From contig JALECJ010000020.1 in NCBI GenBank assembly GCA_023515745.1, positions 434,001 through 498,000 on the forward strand: DNA of 64,000 nucleotides. The letters run 5' to 3'. The notes beneath the pieces were generated by a model that made no database searches, was not told where the DNA came from, and saw only the letters and a program-made list of their open reading frames with translations. Source of the DNA: Amoeboaphelidium protococcarum (Eukaryota > Aphelidiomycota > Aphelidea). Below, in pieces: positions 11,677 through 22,364 of this stretch (its first letter is position 1; the number at the start of each line of letters is the position of its first letter). The position numbers and the translations under genes were made by a program.

Positions 11677-12179
11677 GATCAATCTAATTAGTTGCAATCA
11701 TTAAAATAGATTACCATCAAAGTCCAACAAGATCCACCTTTTCCAAATAACGTGATATAGATACTCGTGATGATCATATAAAAGAGCATGCTATCACAAT
11801 GACACGATTTAAGGTTCGAATTGGCGATATATATTACTGCAAATGATCCGCGAACTAAACATATAAAGATTCATTGACTTTATCTATTCGAATATTGCCA
11901 TCTCTTTCAGTGAGTTCATTACTTAGACATGCAATCCACATTGTACCTCATTACAATTCAATAGTTAGAATTCTGATGGTGTCATTATGTTACACAACAC
12001 GAGTTTAACTTCTACGAGCTCCAATAAGAATCTTTCCATCACTTCAAAATGCTACAGTGTGATTAATTTATCATGACCAGCTTATTCATGCGTGAATAGA
12101 TTACTTTATTCAACTATTAAAGAAGCGATAATCTTTTTTTATTAGATTCATTATTTATAGACTAAAAAGGTTGAGAACA
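11677..12179. other. Intergenic region between CCE1 and the recombinase gene
   Basis: AT-rich, and no gene seen. It lies upstream of both divergent genes. It ends in a T7 run (12134-12140) and short A/T tracts before the recombinase ATG. I saw no clear terminal repeat of a mobile element. Confidence 0.5.
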
Positions 12180-13541
12180 ATGCCAAGAAACGCGAGAATT
12201 AATGACCAATTAAATATCGATGCTACAGTCGGAAATGAGGCTGATAAAGAGAATCTTATGACCATTGAAACAATTGATGGTATATCTGATATTGACCCTG
12301 CTGAGTTCGAGTAAACAAATGATGCGCTAATGCTGGAAGATGCTACAGAATCGGCTGCTATGCTACGTGTTACCGAAGAGTTGGCAGATTCTATCAAAGA
12401 CAACTCTGATTTGATCATGGCATAGCGTCAATTGATACATGCTCGATCCGAGTCCCATGCCAAAAGGAGCGAATAGATTTGGGAAGAATATTGCAATTAT
12501 ACACGCGAAAAGTATGGTGCTAATGTCGATCCACTTGCACGCACGGCCGAGACGCCTTAATAGGTGCTAAGATACCTTTACATTTAATGTGACTTTCCTG
12601 ATTCAACTAATGATGAAGGTCAGTTAGTGGGATGTAAAGGGCTGTCGTATTCTACTGCCGAGAATATACGTGCTGCTATCTCGAACAAATTTGGGGATGA
12701 GTACAATTGTAATAGTCTCCGATACTTCTAAGATGCTGCTGGGAATTGGCAAGGGAATCCAAGTCTGAGTAATGAAGTCACCAAATACATGAAAAGTTTG
12801 AAGAAACGCAAAAATGCTGCTGGCGAGGTACCAGTTAGCATGAAGGCAATCATGAAGGAGGACCTGAAGAATATCTGGGATCGTATGATGGCGCTTCGTG
12901 ACCCGACTGATCGTATGATCGCGTCGCGCAATTACTGCATATACATCCTTTCATTTCTGTGTCTGCTTCGCCTTGATGAGGCTCTTAATATTACATTGGG
13001 TGATATTGAGTGGATGCCTCGATAAAAGAATGGTTTCAAGCTTACTCTGAGGTGGAGAAAGACCTCTTAAGACGGCGACGTGGATCCATTCTACTTATAT
13101 CGTAATGACCGATATCGCCACCTTTGCCCTGTACGTGCGCTATTGAATTGGGTATATGCGTTAGACAACCAAGATTCGCCGATCACGCGAAAGTCTCCAC
13201 TCTTTCGGAAGATCTCTGGGTTTGGTAGAGTAGACCCAAAGTAATCGTTGGAGATTAGAGCTTTTAGAACGCAGTTGGCGTCTGATATCGCGTTGGTACC
13301 TGGCATGAATCCTAGATCTTATGGAGGTCATTCTTTCCGAAGAGGTGGTTGTTAGTATTTCCACTGTTACAGGGAGCCGAAAAGTAAACGGTGGGATCTC
13401 AAGAAACTATGCAACTGGGGAGGATGGTCTGTAGATTTTGATAACGTGACAATCGTTCGTTATCTGTTGGGGCGTCATGATCAACAGTACTGTCACCGAG
13501 AGCACTATATGGAAGTGGAATTGGCTGAAGAGGAAGAATGA
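12180..13541 (+). CDS. Crypton-like tyrosine recombinase
   Basis: 453 aa from ATG 12180 to TGA 13539-13541. The C-terminal half has the tyrosine-recombinase layout: first catalytic Arg in LCLLRLDEALNI near residue 262, a β-rich segment, H-x-x-R in GGHSFRRGGC near 383, and a candidate nucleophile Tyr in IVRYLLGRHDQ near 426 with the following His. The N-terminal half is a helical core-binding domain (YLYIQCDFPDSTNDEG to NEVTKYMKSLKKRK). No reverse transcriptase is nearby, which favours Crypton over DIRS or Ngaro elements. All catalytic residues seem intact, so the gene may be active or domesticated. Confidence 0.8.
12180..13541 (+). mobile_element. Possible Crypton element, ends not found
   Basis: Cryptons consist of little more than a tyrosine recombinase gene and short direct repeats at the crossover site. 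Only the recombinase is visible here. I found no convincing flanking repeats, so the element boundaries are simply those of the gene. It lies between the first and second members of a tandem kinase family, a place where an insertion would be easy to recognise by comparison with other strains. Confidence 0.35.
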
Positions 13542-14028
13542 TGATGAGTTATTCAGATTTTGCTTTGCAATTAACCTTTACACAGTGATATTCATTTAGA
13601 TTATAATTTACACATTCAAGAATAGTTTATTCACTTCTTTTAACGTAAGGACTAGCTCACAGTGCTCTCATATATTAGCGCAGCGGAGAATTACAAATTT
13701 CAGGCAATTGTTTTAAGTGTGGCTGGTGGTTCTAAATAGTCTCTTCAGTTTGCGTACATAGCCGTGGTCGGTAGTACAGTCAGGTTGTTTCAGGTGATAG
13801 CTGCGCGCGTTTGTTCTCGCGCAGTGTTAGCTCGCGCTTGCTTGTCGTCGCACATTGGTGTGCAGAAGCGGTCGGGAAATCGCACACATCGCCGCTTTTG
13901 ATTTGAGGCCTGAATAAGGGGGAACAATACTTGCGTCTCTGCCGACTGATCGCCGATGGCTGTTCTCATTTTTACGCGACCAGATAATTTATCTTGATTA
14001 TTGAATTTTTATCCCGCTAATATCACGG
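13542..14028. other. Intergenic region upstream of the second kinase
   Basis: No gene seen. 13800-13880 is CpG-rich with repeated CTCGCGC (near 13817 and 13832), resembling the CpG-rich patch at 6940-7110 after the first kinase. It probably contains the promoter of the kinase at 14029. Confidence 0.5.
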
Positions 14029-15267
14029 ATGGATTGGCACGCGTTAGTCTTGATATTGATACTACTGTGGCCGTATTTGGCTAATGCTGGTACGGCTGTT
14101 TTCTCAGAAGAGATGAAAATGAGAATTTATAAAACTCTTACTCCTCACTACTAATCTCAGGTGAAAAATTATGCCAATATCTGCTATTACGCTGATCAGC
14201 ACCCAACATTCGAAAAGCTGCATGAATAAATTGCCTTCCGATATGAAACTGTGTAGCTCTTATCTTCTGGGTCATATGGTCAGGTTTATCGCGCGATTGA
14301 CCATTGCACTGGGTAGTGGGTAGCTTTAAAAATATTTAGAGATCGACTCAAAGGTAAAAGCACGCGAGAGCCATACTTCTATTTAAAAGATGGTCAGGAT
14401 GAGTATAAAGTCGCATCCAGTATTGCTGTAAGAAGCAGTAGTTATTGTGTGGCGGCGTTTGATAATTACTGGTTTGAAGATTTTTACGCTATCACATATC
14501 CTCTGTATAGTACAGATTTGATGACTTATAATAGAAATTTCCTCTCAAAAACGAGCTGTGATGATACATTTAGAATTATTTAATCAGTGACGCGTCAAAT
14601 TTTGGATTGTTTGGTGTCATTGCATGCAAGCGGCATTGTTCATAATGATTTGAAACCTCAGAACATTCTGATCACTGGTCCAATTGATAATCCTACAATA
14701 GGAGTGACTGATTTTGGGCTGTCTTGCACTGAAGATTAATGTAGCTGGCATAGAGTCACCCCGTGGTACGAAGCTCCAGAAATCATTTAAACGGGTAGAG
14801 GCAATGATCGCAGCGACATTTGGTCTCTGGGAATGATTGTGGCTGAACTTTATAGATCTAAGCCTGTATATTCATTAGTTTTGCCTGATACATTCTAGTT
14901 GTTAGCTGATGCATTCCTGACTGATCACTCAATCACTTTGGAATCTATTTTAAATCAGTAAACTGATAATTAGGAGCTTCTAGCTTTAGCTCAATAAAAG
15001 AACTTGCACCCTTAGGCTCTTAATCATTACTTGGCGCGACCGTTGAAAAAGACAATGTATAGACAAGAAAGTGATCAATGTCGTGATGCTCCATTTGACG
15101 ATCTGCTCAGTTTTGTGGAGGAATGTCTGGAGTTTAATCATTACTTTAGGCAAAGTGCTGTTGAACTTAGTATTCACTCGTTTTTGCTGCCTGATTCCCC
15201 GTTTTAGAACAATTAAAATTAACATTATGCAGATGGTTAGATGATTTAGAACTCAGAATAATTATGA
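14029..15267 (+). CDS. Secreted-type protein kinase 2 (non-RD, HND loop)
   Basis: 412 aa from ATG 14029 to TGA 15265-15267. A clear signal peptide (residues 5-20, ALVLILILLWPYLANA) precedes a 50-residue linker. The kinase domain follows: LSSGSYGQVYRA glycine loop, VALKIF, GIVHNDLKPQNILI, VTDFGLS, YEAPEII, RSDIWSLGM. HND replaces HRD, as in the upstream paralog. The linker motif NICYYAD is shared with the other two kinases (NICLYTA, NICYHSD), which shows that all three come from one duplicated ancestor. The tail contains several TAA/TAG Gln codons. A signal peptide on a kinase with intact catalytic residues points to action in the secretory pathway or outside the cell. Confidence 0.87.
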
Positions 15268-15497
15268 GAGGTTTCGTAACAATAATATAATAGATTTAGA
15301 GACACCAAATTCATTCCTTTTACTAACTACACATTTATTAAACTCGAATTCACCAGGGGCTGCACTCCGACATGTGTTTTGGTGTGGCGTCGGAGACACA
15401 AAATTTTAAAGTCCGCGCTAATGACGCATGTTATTAGGTTGCAACGCCATTTTATATCTGAATAATCTTTTTAATAATGCAGTGGAGGTCCTATACA

Positions 15498-16733
15498 ATG
15501 AAGCTATACGTGTTGTTTGGGCTCATTAACGCGTTTTCATACGTCATGTTTGCTAGACAAATTTCTGACAATGAAGAGCGAATGAGAATTTTCCAAAGCC
15601 TGTCGCAGCTTGAATAGACACAGGTTGAAAGTCCCTAGAATATCTGCTATCACTCTGATTTGGTACAAACTTTCATAAGGCCTGAAGAATCTATAGCTTA
15701 TCGCTATTAGATTACTAAAGTGATTGCTGTAAGACCTCATGCCGTTATCGTCAAGGCATTTGATCATTGCACTGGCACGCTGGTTGCGCTGAAAGTGTTC
15801 CCACGAGTGAAAGATTAGTCAATTAAAGGGTAACTGACGCGTTATGATCAAACTTTGTATATGGACGCTAATTTTTGGTATGGTTTGCGGGAATTTAAGT
15901 ATGCTGCGTTCGCCACCACCCTGTCTTAACACTGTGCTGGATCATTAAAGAGTTACCTGTTTGTATCTTATTACGCAATTGTATTCCCTCTCTTTGATGG
16001 AAGTTTGTAGAACATGATTGGAATGAGATGGTTAAATCGACATCAAGATTTAGCGACGGTGTAAGAAGTACGCGATGTGGCTCATCAAATCCTCTAATGT
16101 CTTCAACCGATGCATCTGGGCGGTGTCGCGCACAATGATGTGAAGCCTGATAACATCCTTCTGCGAGTTGGATAAAATCGTGCGCGAATAGATTTCTTTG
16201 CACTAGCAGATTTTGGACTCTCGCATGGCAACTCTCTGGACTGGCCTGGGGAACAATGGCACCGCTCCACACAGGAATTCGAAGCTCCAGAAGTCCTACT
16301 TAATCGTCAAGGATCAATCTAAAGCGACATGTGGTCTCTGGGTATGACGCTTTTCTAGCTCTTCAGTGGTAAACTTTTGCTCAAATCCTATCCAACTGAT
16401 ATACAGCGAATGGTCGCGTTCCCTCTCATAACTAAAGATCTCAATGATCAGGAGTTTGATGAATATCAACATAAGCTGCAGGTTCGTTTCAAAGAAGATT
16501 ATAGTCTTTCTGAAGAGCAGTTTGCCTTGATATACGAACAAGTGGCCGGCGACCCGTATTTACAAGCGTCTATTGAAGAAATACTGGATCCTACAGGGCA
16601 ATATCTGAATGATGCCAGCTTTGCCTAAATGGTGGATTTTATCGGCAAGTGCCTGAAGTTGAAGCCTCAAGACAGGCTCACGGCTGAAACTGCTCTACAA
16701 CACCCATTCCTTTCTACAATCCATAGCGACTGA
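15498..16733 (+). CDS. Secreted-type protein kinase 3, degenerate glycine loop
   Basis: 411 aa from ATG 15498 to TGA 16731-16733. Signal peptide MKLYVLFGLINAFSYVMFA, shared linker motif NICYHSD, then a kinase domain. The catalytic Lys is in VALKVF, the loop is GVAHNDVKPDNILL, DFG is in LADFGLS, APE in FEAPEVLL, and QSDMWSLGM follows. The glycine-rich loop is replaced by VIAVRPHAVIVKA, which has no glycines, so ATP binding may be weak or unusual. It is more diverged than the first two paralogs. It lies 230 bases after kinase 2 on the same strand. Confidence 0.85.
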
Positions 16734-16864
16734 ATATTACCGCCATTATTATTATTAGTTACATCTACAATAAGACTAGAATCTTAAAGAATGATTTGAT
16801 TAATATACTCTTACCGCCTTATAATTTTATAATTACTCTTGTCGCAGTCTCCATCTCGTTCACA

Positions 16865-19855
16865 ATGGCGAAAAGCGCGTCATCCATTTCCTCTTTAAAG
16901 TTCTTTCGTTCTCTCTTCCTCCCTCTCAAATAAATATTTAGTGCTGTGAAAAACATCATGATGATACTCTAACGTTAGAATATTATTACACTTGGTAGTA
17001 GAGCAGTTCCTTCAATTGTTAGTTATAATGCAAGGAGGTTCAAGTCTGGGAACGATGGTATTTAGAAAGCTTTATCGATAATAGAGAATGCAGTGACGAA
17101 TGTTAATGGTGGTGCAGGTGGCAAGAGCAAATTACCGCGTGAACTACTGGCTCTTCCTGTCCACAACAGACCTCTATTCCCAGAATTTTTTAAAGCTATA
17201 AGCATAAAAGATAAGAGTCTTATTAAGTGTGTCCAGGATAATTTGAAGGCGAATAATCCGTACGTGTCCGTCTTTCTCACTCGTACACCAGCTGAGCAGT
17301 AGATGCATTAAGACCAAGACTAATCATCTTCATAGTAACAATATAAACAAAGGGATCAGAAGGAAGTCAATGCTTCGCGATCAACTGGGAAAGGTAGTTT
17401 GGAAATTAGATAAAGTGATGTGATAAAGTCCATTGACGACATTCATGCTGTGGGTGTTGTGGCACAAATTTTTAACGTTCTTGCTGAACCAAGTGGCTCA
17501 ATGACTCTATTGTTATATCCTATGAAGCGCGTCAAGATGGAGAAGTTTATCTCACCGCAGCGTCCTTCAAAGAACTCAGCTGAAATTTCGTCTGCAGTAG
17601 GTGATCAGAAGGATGACGACCAATCGCCAGCCACTGACGTTAAATCTCTGAATAGTAAAGTTAAGACAAGTTGTGCCAAAGTTGTTGCTTTAGAATTGAA
17701 AGACGAGCCATTTGATACAAAAGACTCTGAGATTTAGTAATTGAGTAGAGATATAGTGGCCACTCTGAATGAAATGGCCAAGTTGAATCCTCTAGTACGT
17801 GATCAAGTTTCCGAATTTGTACGTGGTATGTCTGTGAGTGGCTCTTTCAAATCGAACGGGGGAGTGGATGGCGACGGTAATAGCAATCTGGCTGGTGTAT
17901 TCAATGAGGATGACTCGTTAAAGTCAGATGATCCTAATATTCAGTTGACTCAACATCCATCTAAACTTGCAGATTTTGCCGCCGCCATGTCTGATGTTCC
18001 TGGTGAGTAGTTGCAATAGATTCTGGAGACTACTAATGTCAAATAGAAATTGGAATTGTCCTATAACGCCATAAGAAAGGAGATGAGGAATGCAGAGTTG
18101 CAAAGTAAAATATCTGCAGATTTAGAACAATTGATCAGTGACAGTGATCGACAGGCATTCCTTAACAAGAGGCTGAGAAATATTCAGAAAGAGCTGGGTG
18201 TGGAGTCTCAGAGCAGAGATAAGATCATGAACAAGTACCGAAAGAGAGTTGAGGCTCTGAATATGCCTGATTATGCCAAGAAGGTATTTGAAGAGGAAAT
18301 GGGCAAGTTGAATGTACTTAAACCGTCCGCTTAAGAGTATAATCTGACTAATAATTACTTGGATTGGATTACATCAATTCCATGGGGTAAAAGTGGCAAG
18401 GATTCCTATTCAATCAGTCGCGCCCAGCAGGTACTGGATGAAGATCACTATGGATTGAAGGATGTTAAAGATCGGATTCTGGAATTTGTTGCCGTTGCCA
18501 AACTGAGGCACAGCATTGAGGGCAAAATTATCTGTATGCAAGGACCGCCTGGTGTTGGAAAGACTTCGATTGCAAAGAGTATTGCCAGAGCTTTGGATCG
18601 TCAGTTTTATCGGTTCAGTGTCGGTGGTTTGTACGATGTTGCTGAGATTAAGGGTCACCGACGAACGTATGTTGGTGCCATGCCTGGCAAGTTGGTATAG
18701 GCACTTAAGAAGGTGTAGACTGAAAACCCGCTTATTCTCATTGACGAAATAGATAAAGTTGGTCATGGTGGAAGTCAGGGCGATCCTGCCAGTGCTTTAC
18801 TTGAAGTGTTGGATCCAGAGCAGAATAACACGTTCATGGATCATTATATGGATATGCCATTAGATTTGTCTAAAGTCCTGTTCGTGTGTACTGCTAATGT
18901 GATGGACACTATTCCCGGTCCTCTATTAGATAGAATGGAAGTTATACAGCTAAGTGGGTATATCGCTGAGGAGAAGATGTAGATTGCATAAAAGTATTTG
19001 ATACCACAAATTTTGAAGTAGAATGGTGTGTCTGAGGATCGAGTTCAGATTGGAGAGGATGCTTTGCGTACACTTATGGATCAATATTGCCGAGAGAGTG
19101 GTGTAAGAAATCTGAAGAAGCACCTGGAGAAGGTAGTTAGAAAGTCTGCTTTGCGTATTGTTCAAGGAGAGGAAACGGTGAAGGTGGACGCGTAAAACTT
19201 GAAATCTTTTGTTGGTAATCCAGTATTTTAGAGAAAGCAATCAGTGCCCGGAGCCAGTAATGTCGGTGTAGTGACTGGACTTGCTTGGACCGGTATGGGT
19301 GGTGACACGCTCACCATAGAGTGTCTTGATAAAGCGTTACCTGTACGCAATAACTCTGATGTAGAAAGTAATAACAATAGGAATGGCCGAAGTTCTGCCT
19401 TCATCAAATTAACTGGACAACTTGGCGATGTGATGAAAGAGTCTGCACAGATTGCATATTCATACGCGCAAAAGTATATCCAAGACCGAGAACCGCAGAA
19501 CTTATTTTTTGATAAGGCATAGATCCATCTCCATGTACCTGAAGGCGCAATAAAGAAAGATGGTCCTAGTGCTGGAATTACAATGTGCTCGGCGCTGCTA
19601 TCACTAGCCACCTGTAAACCAATTCCTACTGATGTTGCCATGACTGGAGAACTGACTCTGACAGGTAAGGTGTTGAAGATTGGTGGTGTAAAAGAGAAGA
19701 TTATCGCAGCCAAGAGAGATAACATAAAGACCGTGTTGCTTCCGAAGGATAATGCTGCCGATTGGGCCGTGTTGGATGATACCGTGAAGCATGGTGTCGA
19801 AGTGCACTTTGTAGACTCGTACAAGGACGTTGCCGATATACTTTTTAGCTAATGA
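16865..19855 (+). CDS. PIM1: Mitochondrial Lon protease
   Basis: 996 aa from ATG 16865 to TGA 19853-19855. The N-terminus ([20 protein letters not shown]) is a basic, Ser-rich mitochondrial presequence. A divergent Lon N-domain ([18 protein letters not shown]) with long Ser/Asp/Gln-rich inserts leads to the AAA+ module, with Walker [10 protein letters not shown] near residue 560 and Walker [13 protein letters not shown]. The protease domain has the catalytic Ser in KDGPSAGI near 902 and the catalytic Lys in GGVKEK near 943. Lon degrades damaged matrix proteins and binds mitochondrial DNA. Many TAG/TAA codons interrupt it under the standard code. Confidence 0.96.
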
Positions 19856-19947
19856 TAACATTGCTATTGTCACCTTTCATGATTGTTTGAGAATAAATAG
19901 ACTAAAGTATATTTTAAATTAAGAATTCTTTGTCACTATCATCATCA

Positions 19948-20868
19948 TCATATCTATTTACTAGGCGCCTCTCTAATCACACGCTGATTCCATCTGATTA
20001 GTAATAGAGGCAAAATCAACAGAATTCCAATAGGAATAAGGAAACACATGAGAGCATAATTCAGCTGAGACTGTATATACGGTCCGTACTCAAATACGTG
20101 ATAAAACACAGGCTCCTAAAACTCTTATAGTCCAGTCACGGATTTGAAGTACTCTTGACTGCGTTAAAACGTCTACATACAGAAATAGTCCGGATCCGGG
20201 TGCATCCATCTAGGGGCAACTCGCTGAGCCATGATGTTATTGTCCTTTGATTACCATGATGGCGGCTAAGAGTATACTCCATTAAAGTACGAGGTGGAGA
20301 GGTCACAAGCCCAGGCGATATTAGTCTAATCAATCACTGGGTTATTGCGATCACTGACGATAGGAGTAATCCAATAGACACCATTCTGAGCCAAATCTTA
20401 TTCTGCTCTCAGTGTCATATTGTTAGGAAGCCCAGCTGGATACAGGATAGTGAAGCGGCGAATATCATCAGCAGCAGACGGCTTCTATACTTCATTGATA
20501 AATTCAGTGTAATTGCCCACGAAGTTGTAACCTGTGTTCACATTATGAATATTGGAACCGATTAGCCACAGGATCAGCGGAGTGATTGTGGAGATCATGA
20601 TGGTGGCCACGAATATCCAGGCACCATCTCTCCCTGAAATATGACGCAGAACTAGGCCTTATGCATGCAGCTTACCAGTAACGTACATTGATGCAACCAC
20701 GATAACACCAAGTAGAAACAGATAACCATAAAATCTATCATCAGGATCCGAGGTCATCCCCAGACCAAAGAAGATGGCATTCACCACAGAGACGTAACAG
20801 ATGGCAAAGAACAAGGCTCTGTAGCGATCAGCTAGTTTCAACTTGATTGTCTTCACAGTGGATGGCAT
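19948..20868 (-). CDS. Four-pass membrane protein, unrecognised
   Basis: 306 aa from ATG 20866-20868 to TGA 19948-19950. Predicted membrane spans near residues 19-37 (ALFFAICYVSVVNAIFFGL), 46-66 (FYGYLFLLGVIVVASMYV), 81-103 (WIFVATIMISTITPLILWLI) and 277-296 (NYALMCFLIPIGILLILPLL). Between spans three and four lies a soluble domain of about 170 residues with aromatic and Cys residues and possible N-glycosylation sites (NMT), probably lumenal or extracellular. I do not recognise the family. Confidence 0.65.
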
Positions 20869-21111
20869 ACTTTTATACTTCTTTCTAATTTCACCTTTAA
20901 TCAGTAATAACGCTGAAGAAGTTTACGATTAAAGAAGACAATTCAATGTTTGTTGTTTCAGATGGATTTCATAGAAACTTTGACAATGCTCATTCAAATC
21001 CAAATCAGGAAAAGGTTCGAAACGGTCGCAATCAGAAAAGCTTACGAAAAAGGAAAGAGGGAGGCTTGGCCCCGAAACCTTATCAACAGAGTACTTAATA
21101 GTGTACAATAA

Positions 21112-22257
21112 TCATTGTTCTTTACCTGAAACATCTTTGAGTGCACTATTTAGTATTGGTAGAACCTCGCCGATAGCTCTAATATTGTCATGCACTTGGC
21201 TTTAGTTCAGAGCACTATTCACGAGGATTTTCAGCAATTCAAGCAGTTGTTGAGAGTCGCTGTCATCCGAAATGGCCTGTATAGATTGGGCGATGCCTAT
21301 AAGAATCTAATCCAGTTTACTTTATATGCTCTGGTGTTAATTCTTTATTAGCCAAGTGAGCAATTCAATGGACACGAGCTTACTCTATTCATGCAGCATG
21401 AAATCCAAATTCACTTATATAATCTCATCAATAAAGTACAGCACATCCTCTTTTAAATGATCACGTACTATAACACTAAAATGCTATATTAACATGCACC
21501 TTGACTAAGCACTTGAAATCGTCATGTATTACAACTTTCCAATAACCGCTTCAAAAAGCTTCTACCTCAACATATTCAATTGACTCCTTGGATCCTAATA
21601 TTAATTTAAATCCACTAGCTTCTTGCGTTAATGCGGAGACTATTGATAGAGTTGATTTTCATCCATAACATTCGCAAGATGCATAAGAGACGCGATATTT
21701 TAGAGCAGTACATTGAAAGTGTCATGATCATCATTCTAACAGCTCATTAGATGCTGAACAACCGTGTCAGCTAATAAATTTTGTAGTCTCCACTGTGAAA
21801 TAGATTTTAATAATAACATTCCATAAACAGATTCTTCACGTAAATTTATAACTTTACTGAGAAACAATTGTAAAGTCTCTTCAGCCATTGACATTTGATG
21901 AAAATCGTCCAATACGCGTAATAATGGTGGAATAATTAATGACAGGTTAGCGCGTAACTCTTCTGCTTAATTGACATTATGAAGTACATACTTGAGAATA
22001 GTGCATATATATTTAGGTGCTCTCTTAGTGTCTTCAGACATTGACATATTATTAGACGAGTCAGGAATCCTATGCTCCAATTCAAGCTTTGCGAGTAATC
22101 TGTTATCCGTTCGACCATCTTCGGCCATAACATCTTCTCTCATAAACTCTAAAATTCTTTTAATATCTATCCCATCTTATACAGTTGTCCCTAATTATTA
22201 TTAGTTCTTCTTTATCTGTTCATACAATTACCGTTCCATGTCTAATACAATTTCCAT
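21112..22257 (-). CDS. Helical, HEAT-like protein, unrecognised
   Basis: 381 aa from ATG 22255-22257 to TGA 21112-21114, open only with TAA/TAG as Gln. After a Gln-rich N-terminus the protein is a series of amphipathic helices with regularly spaced Leu/Ile (ELRANLSLIIPPLLRVLDDF, EETLQLFLSKVINL, ELLKILVNSAL), as in HEAT or armadillo solenoids. Family not recognised. A scaffold or assembly factor would fit the shape, but that is inference only. Confidence 0.6.
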
Positions 22258-22364
22258 ACTAACATGGAATAAATAAACTAATGCGAAGATAAAAAGGGAA
22301 ATCTGGAAATATTCAATTCAAAGCATTTATATACGAATTTCACTCACCTAAACAATTCATAAGA

